Part shown: positions 1-5,071 of the stretch, in pieces
Layout of the letters: each line of letters begins with the position of its first letter
Numbering within the stretch: the first letter of the stretch is position 1
Assembly: GCA_017475845.1 (NCBI GenBank)
Contig: JAFVEU010000259.1
Coordinates: 1-6,318 of the forward strand
Reading direction: 5' to 3'
Length of the DNA stretch: 6,318 nt
Origin: Lachnospiraceae bacterium
GTDB lineage: Bacteria > Bacillota > Clostridia > Lachnospirales > Lachnospiraceae
The notes under the pieces: generated by a model
Told to the model about the DNA's origin: nothing
Database searches by the model: none
Seen by the model: only the letters and a program-made list of their open reading frames with translations
Program-made: the position numbers and the translations under genes

Positions 1-148
1 CCCACGCCTCAGCATTCCCGCTCCGGCCGGTTTCTATGCCCTTTTTCTCCAAAACCTCCCGGTTTAGGCATACACCCACGCCTCAGCATTCCCGCTCCGG
101 CCGGTTTCTATGCCCTTTTTCTCCAAAACTTCCCGGTTTAGGCATACA
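1..148. repeat. 74-bp tandem direct repeat, two copies
   Basis: Copy one is 1-74 and copy two is 75-148. They differ at a single base (C at 56, T at 130). A third copy seems to start at 149 (CCCCCGCCTC against CCCACGCCTC) but diverges after about 10 bases. Within each unit TATGCC (35-40) can pair with GGCATA (67-72), enclosing AAACC (52-56) paired with GGTTT (61-65). The unit also contains the palindrome CCGGCCGG (23-30). The unit length is not a multiple of three, so successive copies fall in different reading frames, which argues against coding. The first copy begins at base 1, so the array may continue to the left. Function unknown. Confidence 0.9.
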
Positions 149-180
149 CCCCCGCCTCCGGCAAGCGAACTGAGGGCGAG

Positions 181-372
181 AATACTTGCCTGAGAAGAGT
201 TTTCGCTGAATAGGCAAGTACAATTCAAGCCGGCAGAGAGCAGGAATACTTGCCTGAGAAGAGTTTTCGCGAGAAAGGCAAGTACTTTTCCAGCGAGCTG
301 AGGGCGAGAATACTTGCCTGAGAAGAGTTTTCGCAGGAAAGGCAAGTACATTCCCAGCAAGCCAAAGGCAAG
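181..372. repeat. 64-bp tandem repeat with an internal hairpin, three copies
   Basis: Units begin at 181, 245 and 309, an exact 64-base period. Each opens with an identical 26-base segment, then five variable bases (TGAAT, GAGAA, AGGAA), then the constant AGGCAAGTAC. TACTTGCCT and AGGCAAGTA form a perfect 9-bp stem around a 20-base loop at 183-220, 247-284 and 311-348. The rest of the unit is less conserved, but GCGARCTGAGGGCGAG precedes copies one and three. The period shifts the reading frame, so a protein repeat is unlikely. It looks like an intergenic palindromic repeat array, possibly of a REP/MITE type that recurs in the genome. No T-run follows the hairpins, so they are not ordinary terminators. 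Confidence 0.9.
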
Positions 373-420
373 CAAGCCAAAGGCAAGCAAGCCAAAGGCA
401 AGCAAGCCAAAGGCAAGCAG
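361..420. repeat. 15-bp minisatellite, four copies
   Basis: The unit GCCAAAGGCAAGCAA is repeated head to tail at 361-375, 376-390, 391-405 and 406-420; only the last base of the fourth copy differs (G). The array starts inside the third 64-bp unit and appears to be an expansion of that unit's spacer. It would read as KASKP on the plus strand or as Leu/Ala/Cys-rich repeats on the minus strand, but no family, start signal or continuing gene supports translation. It lies just beyond the terminator of the aldo/keto reductase gene. Confidence 0.92.
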
Positions 421-437
421 GCGCAACCACCTCCAAC

Positions 438-471
438 AAAAAAGCTCCCCGGAACAAACACTCCGAGGAGC
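438..471 (-). terminator. Intrinsic terminator of the DUF308-aldo/keto reductase unit
   Basis: Read on the minus strand, GCTCCTCGGA (471-462) pairs with TCCGGGGAGC (453-444). The 10-bp GC-rich stem has one G-U pair and an 8-base loop, and is followed directly by six T residues (443-438). It starts 15 bases after the reductase stop codon. The plus strand has no matching T-run, so the element is oriented for minus-strand transcription and separates the gene from the repeat region. Confidence 0.9.
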
Positions 472-486
472 CTTAAAAAAGCCGCT

Positions 487-1662
487 TCACAGCGCAAAGC
501 GCCGCGCTACTGCTGTCATGATCTTTATGTACCAGGGCCTTAATTCCCGGTCGGCGGTCTTTAAGAGCTTCCTTATCTCAAGATGCTGGGGGCAGTGGGA
601 TTCGCACTTCCCGCACTGGATGCAGAGGGAAGCATCCGAAGGATTCTTCCGGAAGCCCACGGTCTGGAAGTATTCCTTGCGGCCGGAGCCCTTAGACTCG
701 GTGTACATATGGTTATAACAGCGGAAGATGCCGGGGATATCCACCCCCTTGGGGCAGGGCATGCAGTATCTGCAGCCTGTGCAGCCTATCTTCATCTTAT
801 CCCTGATGCTGTCCCTTACCTTTTCGATAAGCTCCCGGTCTTCATCACTAAAGGACCCGGCTTCGCAGCTGCCTGCCACCCTGCAGTTCTCTTCCAGCAT
901 CTCAAGGGAATTCATGCCGGAGAGCACCACAGTGACTCCGCTCTGGTCCCAGAGCCAGCGGAAAGCCCATTCCGCAGGGGAATAGCCCCTGTTATTCTCA
1001 CTTATCATCTTTTTGGCATCTCCGGGCAGCAGATCCACAAGCTTCCCTCCCCGGAGGGGCTCCATGATGATCACCGGGATCCCCTTCTTTTCAGCTTCCT
1101 CCAGTCCCTTCCTTCCGGCCTGGGAGGTTTCGTCCAGATAGTTGTACTGTATCTGGCAGAAATCCCAGTCGTAGGCATTCAGTATCTTTAAGAACATCTC
1201 CGTGTTCCCGTGGAAGGAGAAGCCGATCTGGCCGATCTCCTTATTCTTTTTCTTTTCCTCTATCCAGTCCTTTATCCCCAGAGTGACCAGCTTGTTCCAC
1301 GCTTCAATATCCGTGAGCATGTGCATGAGATAATAGTCAACATGATCCGTACGGAGACGGGACAGCTGCTCATTAAAGTATCTGTCTATGGCTTTCCTGT
1401 TGCTGATAAGGTACTGGGGCAGCTTCGTGGCGATCTTTATCCTGTCCCTGACGCCGTTACGCTCGAATATCTCTCCTATGGCAGCCTCACTGCCGGTATA
1501 GATATAAGCGGTATCAAAATAGTTGACTCCCAGTTCAATGGATCTTAAGATCTCCTTTTCGGCCTTTTCCAGGTCGATCTTTCCGTTTGCCGTAGTAAAC
1601 CGCATGCAGCCGAAGCCCAGTGCCGAGAGTTCGTTTCCGTATCTGTCTTTTCTGTAAAGCAT
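487..1662 (-). CDS. Aldo/keto reductase with C-terminal 4Fe-4S dicluster domain (COG1453-type)
   Basis: A 391-residue predicted cytoplasmic oxidoreductase. Residues 1 to about 270 form an aldo/keto reductase barrel: N-terminal LGFGCMRF, the GVNYFDTAYIY motif, and the expected catalytic tetrad Asp50, Tyr55, Lys80 and His114 (in DYYLMHML). The tail adds a ferredoxin-like domain with two cysteine groups, C294-x2-C297-x2-C300-x2-C303-P and C347-x2-C350-x2-C353-x3-C357-P, enough for two [4Fe-4S] clusters. Family knowledge suggests electrons can pass between the clusters and a nicotinamide at the barrel; the carbonyl substrate is unknown. The ATG at 1662 has AGAGGG (1676-1671) eight bases upstream. 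The gene follows the DUF308 gene by 36 bp on the same strand, so the two are probably co-transcribed, and an intrinsic terminator follows. Full length, with no visible damage. Confidence 0.95.
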   Translation of the reverse strand: MLYRKDRYGNELSALGFGCMRFTTANGKIDLEKAEKEILRSIELGVNYFDTAYIYTGSEAAIGEIFERNGVRDRIKIATKLPQYLISNRKAIDRYFNEQLSRLRTDHVDYYLMHMLTDIEAWNKLVTLGIKDWIEEKKKNKEIGQIGFSFHGNTEMFLKILNAYDWDFCQIQYNYLDETSQAGRKGLEEAEKKGIPVIIMEPLRGGKLVDLLPGDAKKMISENNRGYSPAEWAFRWLWDQSGVTVVLSGMNSLEMLEENCRVAGSCEAGSFSDEDRELIEKVRDSIRDKMKIGCTGCRYCMPCPKGVDIPGIFRCYNHMYTESKGSGRKEYFQTVGFRKNPSDASLCIQCGKCESHCPQHLEIRKLLKTADRELRPWYIKIMTAVARRFAL

Positions 1663-1670
1663 AATAGCCG

Positions 1671-1676
1671 CCCTCT
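1671..1676 (-). promoter_or_regulatory. Ribosome binding site of the aldo/keto reductase gene
   Basis: AGAGGG on the minus strand lies eight bases before the ATG at 1662. The short intergenic gap also holds a direct repeat GGCCCTTAT (1691-1699 and 1711-1719) and two CTTAAC copies (1675-1686), with no T-run that would stop transcription from the upstream gene. Confidence 0.65.
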
Positions 1677-1698
1677 TAACCTTAACCGCAGGCCCTTA

Positions 1699-2250
1699 TC
1701 AAAGGGTAAAGGCCCTTATTATCATGTTGATACCCGTGATGATGATGTTAACACCCACTATGATGCCGATGGAAACAGCAGAAAGCAGGGGATGAGCGAA
1801 ACCGAAAAGGCCTGCGATCACCATGAGGATCCCGAAGAGCAGGACCCATCCCCACTTGCTTCCGATCGCCATTATCTCCGGAACCTCCGACTTTTTAAGC
1901 CCCTTAAGCCTGAAAGCACTGATGATCCCCAGCACTCCCGCAAAAATGATCCATCCAAAGAGGAAGTAAAGCAGTGTAATACCTGTTAAAAGCTGCGCCT
2001 GTCCGCTGATCACCACCGTAAGTCCGCAGAGAACCGCCACTATGGATCCGAAAAGGCTCCATCCATCCGCAAGCCCCAGTTTCTTTCTCGCTGACCAGGT
2101 CATGATATCCTCGATACCGTGGAAAAGAATGGCAAAGCCTATGATCCATATCATGGAAAGATAGGTGAGCCCCGGAGTTGCTGCGCAGTAAATGCCTCCG
2201 ATAACCGCAAGTACTCCAAAAATAAATAAAACTATCCTGTTCGTTGTCAT
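1699..2250 (-). CDS. DUF308/HdeD-like six-helix membrane protein
   Basis: A 183-residue integral membrane protein. Six hydrophobic segments lie at about residues 6-24, 28-50, 64-82, 87-112, 133-151 and 154-178, in three two-helix repeats. Each repeat carries a similar turn (ATPGLTYL, ISGQAQLL, AHPLLSAV), the pattern of the DUF308/HdeD family. HdeD in Escherichia coli is linked to acid resistance; the role of clostridial members is largely unknown, so no function is asserted. The ATG at 2250 is chosen because AAGGAG lies seven bases upstream. An open frame extends 19 codons further to a TTG, but that stretch is not hydrophobic and would cross the leader just downstream of the promoter. The gene has its own candidate promoter and continues into the aldo/keto reductase gene after 36 bp. 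Confidence 0.88.
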   Translation of the reverse strand: MTTNRIVLFIFGVLAVIGGIYCAATPGLTYLSMIWIIGFAILFHGIEDIMTWSARKKLGLADGWSLFGSIVAVLCGLTVVISGQAQLLTGITLLYFLFGWIIFAGVLGIISAFRLKGLKKSEVPEIMAIGSKWGWVLLFGILMVIAGLFGFAHPLLSAVSIGIIVGVNIIITGINMIIRAFTL

Positions 2251-2257
2251 ATGTGAT

Positions 2258-2263
2258 CTCCTT
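2258..2263 (-). promoter_or_regulatory. Ribosome binding site fixing the DUF308 start
   Basis: AAGGAG on the minus strand, seven bases before the ATG at 2250. It supports the 183-residue form over the longer open frame that begins at a TTG at 2307. Confidence 0.85.
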
Positions 2264-2280
2264 CTTTTAATTATTACTAA

Positions 2281-2292
2281 CCGGACATCCGG
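2281..2292. promoter_or_regulatory. Candidate operator palindrome in the DUF308 leader
   Basis: CCGGACATCCGG is an inverted repeat of CCGGA and TCCGG around a CA centre. It lies about 20-30 bases downstream of the transcription start predicted from the extended -10 element, a place where a bound repressor could block elongation. Alternatively it is a small hairpin in the leader RNA. No specific regulator is recognised. Confidence 0.35.
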
Positions 2293-2318
2293 ACACTGCT
2301 GCCCCAATGCCGGGCTTA

Positions 2319-2327
2319 ATTATAGCA
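2319..2327 (-). promoter_or_regulatory. Extended -10 promoter for the DUF308-aldo/keto reductase operon
   Basis: The minus strand reads TGCTATAAT, a perfect TATAAT preceded by the extended -10 TGn. The -35 region is poor: a TGGACA at the end of the ABC gene is 22 bases away, too far for a standard spacer. That fits an extended -10 promoter. Transcription would start near 2312, giving a leader of about 60 bases before the ATG at 2250. There is no terminator between the ABC gene and this promoter, so read-through from the exporter gene is also possible. Confidence 0.65.
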
Positions 2328-2340
2328 CAGATTTTCCCTT

Positions 2341-4071
2341 TCAGTTTGTCCAGTTGTAAAGTCCCGCATACACCCCGTTTTTAGCCATCAGTTCTTCATG
2401 GGTGCCCTTTTCCTCAATGCCGTTCTCCGTGAGCACAAGTATCATCTCCGCGTTACGGATGGTGGAAAGCCTGTGGGCTATGACAAAGGTGGTCCGGTGG
2501 GAAGCAAGCTTTTCCAGGGACTCCTTTACGATATTCTCACTTTCGTTATCCAGAGAGCTGGTGGCCTCGTCAAAGATAAGGATGGGAGGGTTTTTCAGGA
2601 AGACCCTTGCTATGGAGAGCCTCTGCTTCTGGCCTCCCGAAAGCTTTATGCCCCGCTGCCCTATGTCCGTATCATAGCCCTTAGGGAGGTTCATTATGAA
2701 ATCATGGGCATTGGCGAGCTTTGCGGCCTCCGTCACTTCCTCTTTTGTTGCGCCGGGCCTTCCGTAGCTTATATTCTCAAAGACCGTTCCCGCAAAGAGA
2801 TACACATCCTGCTGCACGATCCCGATATTCTCCCTGAGGCTCTTTAAGGTCACATCACGGATATCCTTTCCGTCGATCCGTATGCAGCCCTTTGTCACAT
2901 CATAAAACCTGGGGATAAGGCTGCAGAGAGTAGTCTTCCCTCCCCCGGAAGAACCTACCAGCGCCACATAGGACCCGGCCTTCAGGTCAAGATTGATATG
3001 GCGTAAGACTCTGTGGGCATTATCGTGGTATTTAAAGGAAACATCCTCAAATACGATATCTCCCCTTACGTTTTCAAGGGGCACCGCATCCGGCTTATCG
3101 GCTATATCCGGCTCCAGGGCAAGTATCTCCGCAAATCTCTCGAATCCGGAATAACCGTTCTGGAACTGCTCCGTGAAATCTATAAGGGTCTTCACCGGAT
3201 CGGTAAAGATATTGATATAAAGAAGAAAGGCCACATAATCCGCAACCTTTACCATGTCCTTTGCGATAAGGATCCCTCCTGTCATTATGACTATCACGTT
3301 TATTAACATGGTAAAGGCGGTCATTCCGGAATTAAAGAAGCCCATGTAGACATAGCTTCTCTTCTTTGCCTTCAGGAATCCGTCGTTTCCTGCCCTGAAT
3401 TTCTCCTTCTCTATATCCTCGTTGGCAAAGGACTTCACCACACGGATCCCCGAGAGGCTGTCCTCGATCTGTGCGTTTATCCCGGCGATCTGCACCCGGT
3501 TTTCCTTAAAGGCCTTCTTCATCTTCCTGTTCAGGAAATAGGCATAAAGAAACATGACGGGAAGCAGCACGAATGCCGCCAGGGTAAGGCAGGGGCTTAT
3601 GCGGATAAGTATAAGGAAGGCCCCTACGATCTTGATGAATGATATGGCCAGATTCTCCGGCCCGTGATGCAAAAGCTCCGAAATATCGAAAAGATCCGAG
3701 GTGATGCGGCTCATGAGCTGCCCCACCTTCTGTTCGTCAAAAAAGGCAAAGGACAGCTTCTGATAGTGCCCGAAGATCTCCGCCCTCATATCGTATTCCA
3801 TCTTTGCTCCCATCACATGACCAATATAGGTTATGTAATAATTGGAGACAAACTGGAGTATTATGAGAACCGCCAGCACACAGCCAATGGTGAGGATCTG
3901 CCTTACTGCCCTGTCCCCATCCATATGTACGATGTTTGAGGTGATGTATCTGACTGTGAGGGGTATCACGAGACTGATAACGGAAGCCGTAAAGGCAAAA
4001 AACATATCGGCCGCAAAGGTACCCATATAGGGCCGGTAATACCCGGCCATTCTCCTTAAATTACCCTTCAT
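2341..4071 (-). CDS. ABC exporter, fused permease and ATPase (type IV, MsbA/BmrA-like)
   Basis: A 576-residue single-chain half-transporter expected to work as a dimer in the cytoplasmic membrane. Six hydrophobic segments lie at roughly 18-42, 58-83, 137-159, 161-181, 243-271 and 275-298. The nucleotide-binding domain (about 338-576) is complete: A-loop Tyr348, Walker A GSSGGGKTT (373-381), Q-loop Gln421, signature LSGGQ (477-481), Walker B ILIFDE with Asp501 and catalytic Glu502, D-loop SSLD (505-508) and switch His533. All catalytic residues are present, so a homodimer would be active. The substrate cannot be told from sequence; lipids, drugs or peptides are all possible. The ATG at 4071 is chosen because family-like sequence (LRRMAGYYRPYMGTF) begins there. 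A TTG at 4107 would add 12 residues but has no ribosome binding site, and the ATG at 4050 sits only one base after AAGGAG. It is transcribed divergently from the peroxidase gene. Confidence 0.94.
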   Translation of the reverse strand: MKGNLRRMAGYYRPYMGTFAADMFFAFTASVISLVIPLTVRYITSNIVHMDGDRAVRQILTIGCVLAVLIILQFVSNYYITYIGHVMGAKMEYDMRAEIFGHYQKLSFAFFDEQKVGQLMSRITSDLFDISELLHHGPENLAISFIKIVGAFLILIRISPCLTLAAFVLLPVMFLYAYFLNRKMKKAFKENRVQIAGINAQIEDSLSGIRVVKSFANEDIEKEKFRAGNDGFLKAKKRSYVYMGFFNSGMTAFTMLINVIVIMTGGILIAKDMVKVADYVAFLLYINIFTDPVKTLIDFTEQFQNGYSGFERFAEILALEPDIADKPDAVPLENVRGDIVFEDVSFKYHDNAHRVLRHINLDLKAGSYVALVGSSGGGKTTLCSLIPRFYDVTKGCIRIDGKDIRDVTLKSLRENIGIVQQDVYLFAGTVFENISYGRPGATKEEVTEAAKLANAHDFIMNLPKGYDTDIGQRGIKLSGGQKQRLSIARVFLKNPPILIFDEATSSLDNESENIVKESLEKLASHRTTFVIAHRLSTIRNAEMILVLTENGIEEKGTHEELMAKNGVYAGLYNWTN

Positions 4072-4139
4072 TCTGCCTATTGTATGACAGCTGTCCCCGG
4101 GTTTCAACAGAAAAAAAGATAAATCTGTTCAAAAAGGTA

Positions 4140-4168
4140 TTGACATTTTATATTTTGCGCAATATAAT
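4140..4168 (+). promoter_or_regulatory. Consensus sigma-A promoter of the peroxidase gene
   Basis: TTGACA (4140-4145), a spacer of exactly 17 bases, and TATAAT (4163-4168) match the housekeeping consensus perfectly. Transcription should start near 4175, giving a leader of about 72 bases. A perfect promoter with no activator site suggests either high constitutive expression or control by a repressor. The palindrome TTGCGCAA (4155-4162) lies inside the spacer and abuts the -10 box. Confidence 0.92.
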
Positions 4169-4175
4169 TTGATAA
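4147..4175 (-). promoter_or_regulatory. Candidate ABC exporter promoter overlapping the peroxidase promoter
   Basis: On the minus strand, TTATCA (4175-4170, four of six consensus matches) and TATAAA (4152-4147, five of six) are 17 bases apart. The start would be near 4140 and the leader about 70 bases. The region is AT-rich, so chance matches are possible, but no better minus-strand promoter is visible before the ABC gene. If real, polymerase could not occupy both promoters at once. Confidence 0.45.
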
Positions 4176-4188
4176 AACATAAGTTAAA

Positions 4189-4223
4189 GAGCACCGCGAG
4201 GCGGCATTGTAATACGGCGGCTC
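4189..4223 (+). promoter_or_regulatory. Structured leader of the peroxidase mRNA
   Basis: CCGC (4194-4197) can pair with GCGG at 4201-4204 to form a tight hairpin, or with GCGG at 4217-4220, together with GAGC (4189-4192) and GCTC (4220-4223). The alternatives are mutually exclusive. No known riboswitch is recognised and the stems are short. Confidence 0.3.
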
Positions 4224-4232
4224 ACATATAAA

Positions 4233-4239
4233 AAGGAGG
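4233..4239 (+). promoter_or_regulatory. Ribosome binding site of the peroxidase gene
   Basis: AAGGAGG, a near-perfect Shine-Dalgarno sequence, stands eight bases before the ATG at 4248. It indicates efficient translation and fixes the start. Confidence 0.92.
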
Positions 4240-4247
4240 ACAGGAAT

Positions 4248-4790
4248 ATGGGATTCTATGATCAGAGCGTAACTACAGTATCAGGTGAAGAGATATCCAT
4301 GGAGGAATATAAGGGAAAGGTGGTACTTATAGTCAATACCGCCACCGGCTGCGGATTCACTCCCCACTATAAGGATATCGAAGACATGTATGAGAAGTAT
4401 CACGACAGGGGCTTTGAAGTGATCGACGTGCCCTGCAACCAGTTTGCGGGACAGACTCCCGGAACCGATGAGGAGATACATGAATTCTGTACTCTCAAAT
4501 ACAATACCCGCTTCCCCCAGATGAAGAAAGCTGATGTAAACGGTGAAAACGCTATCCCTCTCTTCAAATATCTGAAGGAACAGAAAGGCTTCGAAGGCTT
4601 CGGAAAGGGTCCCAAAGCCCTTGCCATGGAAGTAATGCTCTCAAAGATCGATAAGGATTATAAGAATAACCCGGAGATCAAGTGGAACTTCACCAAGTTC
4701 GTAGTGGACAGGGAAGGCAATGTTGTGGCCAGATTCGAGCCCACCGCAAAAATGGAGCTTGTTGACAAATGCGTGGAAAATCTGCTGTAA
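4248..4790 (+). CDS. gpx: Glutathione peroxidase-family thiol peroxidase
   Basis: A 180-residue cytosolic peroxidase of the usual family length that would reduce hydrogen peroxide or lipid/organic hydroperoxides. The peroxidatic residue is Cys35 in NTATGCGFTP, encoded as TGC, so it is not a selenoprotein. The other catalytic-site residues are present: Gln69 in PCNQFAGQTPG, and Trp146 and Asn147 in WNFTKF. Cys81 (EFCTLKYN) occupies the place of the resolving cysteine of thioredoxin-dependent members such as yeast Gpx3 (Cys36/Cys82). Despite the family name, thioredoxin rather than glutathione is therefore the likely reductant. No signal peptide is visible. Strong promoter, strong ribosome binding site and a terminator of its own indicate a monocistronic, well-expressed gene, divergent from the ABC exporter gene. 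No frameshift or unusual composition is seen. Confidence 0.96.
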   Translation: MGFYDQSVTTVSGEEISMEEYKGKVVLIVNTATGCGFTPHYKDIEDMYEKYHDRGFEVIDVPCNQFAGQTPGTDEEIHEFCTLKYNTRFPQMKKADVNGENAIPLFKYLKEQKGFEGFGKGPKALAMEVMLSKIDKDYKNNPEIKWNFTKFVVDREGNVVARFEPTAKMELVDKCVENLL

Positions 4791-4819
4791 GCTTCCGGAT
4801 AATATTAAACCAAGCCAAA

Positions 4820-4844
4820 GGGGCGGCCCGGCCGTCCCTTTTTT
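4820..4844 (+). terminator. Intrinsic terminator of the peroxidase gene
   Basis: GGGGCGGC (4820-4827) pairs with GCCGTCCC (4831-4838), one G-U pair, around a 3-base loop. A run of six T residues (4839-4844) follows, and three A residues before the stem can extend it. It begins 30 bases after the stop codon. Confidence 0.93.
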
Positions 4845-4896
4845 GCTGTCCGGTCCCCTGAATACGGTACGGAGCGCAACGGAACAGACTATTGCA

Positions 4897-4925
4897 TAAA
4901 CAGGGAAAAAAGTATTATATATAAA
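4897..4925 (+). promoter_or_regulatory. Candidate promoter of the EamA permease gene
   Basis: TAAACA (4897-4902) and TATAAA (4920-4925) are 17 bases apart within an AT-rich patch; TTGCAT (4892-4897) with a TTATAT 17 bases further on is an alternative. Either puts the transcript start close to 4930, at the foot of the first leader hairpin. Bases 4845-4890, between the peroxidase terminator and here, show nothing recognisable. Confidence 0.45.
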
Positions 4926-4929
4926 ATAT

Positions 4930-4970
4930 TCAAGATAACCCACCACCTTTAGGTGGTGGGAATATCTTGA
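4930..4970. repeat. Long perfect hairpin, possible IS200/IS605-type palindrome
   Basis: TCAAGATA (4930-4937) pairs with TATCTTGA (4963-4970), and CCCACCACC (4939-4947) pairs with GGTGGTGGG (4952-4960) across a TTTA loop. Only one unpaired A and two unpaired A residues interrupt the 17 base pairs. CCCACCACC/GGTGGTGGG palindromes with a 4-base AT loop are typical of the subterminal hairpins of IS200/IS605 elements, from family knowledge. No tnpA or tnpB is present here, so this would be a relic or a non-autonomous copy. It is not followed by a T-run. It could also act as a 5' stabilising hairpin of the permease mRNA. Confidence 0.6.
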
Positions 4971-4973
4971 TTT

Positions 4974-5040
4974 CGGGTGCGGGGTTATAAGCCCCGTACC
5001 CGGAGAGAACAGAGGCGGTGATACAAAGCCCGATCCGGGC
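4974..5040 (+). promoter_or_regulatory. Two further leader hairpins before the EamA gene
   Basis: The first has an 11-bp stem: CGGGTGCGGGG (4974-4984) with CCCCGTACCCG (4992-5002), one G-U pair and loop TTATAAG. The second has GCCCG (5028-5032) paired with CGGGC (5036-5040) and loop ATC, ending 10 bases before AAGGAG. With the hairpin at 4930-4970, most of the presumed leader is base-paired. It does not match a riboswitch class I can identify and has no terminator-type T-run. It could be a structured cis-regulatory RNA or part of an inserted palindromic element. Confidence 0.5.
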
Positions 5041-5050
5041 ATAACACGGA

Positions 5051-5056
5051 AAGGAG
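5051..5056 (+). promoter_or_regulatory. Unusually distant ribosome binding site of the EamA gene
   Basis: AAGGAG lies 15 bases before the ATG at 5072, about twice the usual spacing. A TAA at 5057-5059, in frame with the ATG, rules out an upstream start in this frame, and the first membrane helix starts by residue 10, so the ATG is still the best start. A weak GGGAAAAG (5063-5070) close to the ATG might serve instead. Translation may be inefficient or depend on leader folding. Confidence 0.5.
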
Positions 5057-5071
5057 TAAAACGGGAAAAGT

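Noticed and set aside
181..372. CRISPR array
   Set aside because: The period is 64 bases, the sequences between repeats resemble each other, there are only three units, and there are no cas genes.
64..497. Open frames through the repeat block giving LACLW/LACLP or KASKP repeat proteins
   Set aside because: The 64- and 74-bp repeats change frame from copy to copy, no start signal or protein family supports them, and the frames run into a terminator or the antisense of the reductase gene.
583..1191. Long plus-strand open frame opposite the aldo/keto reductase gene
   Set aside because: It is a shadow of the well-supported minus-strand gene, with no ribosome binding site or recognisable domain.
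4072..4107. TTG start 12 codons upstream for the ABC exporter
   Set aside because: No Shine-Dalgarno sequence precedes it, and the added residues do not resemble the family N-terminus.
4160..4176. PerR box over the peroxidase -10 region
   Set aside because: ATATAAT and TTGATAA resemble PerR half-sites, but they abut without the one-base centre and the second half matches poorly.
4641..5042. Minus-strand open frame across the peroxidase 3' end and the leader
   Set aside because: It is antisense to a solid gene and runs through a terminator and hairpins, with no protein-like features.
5016..5045. ZTP (pfl) riboswitch 3' domain, from the GCCCGATCCGGGCA segment
   Set aside because: The conserved 5' domain of that riboswitch is not present upstream, and the match is short.
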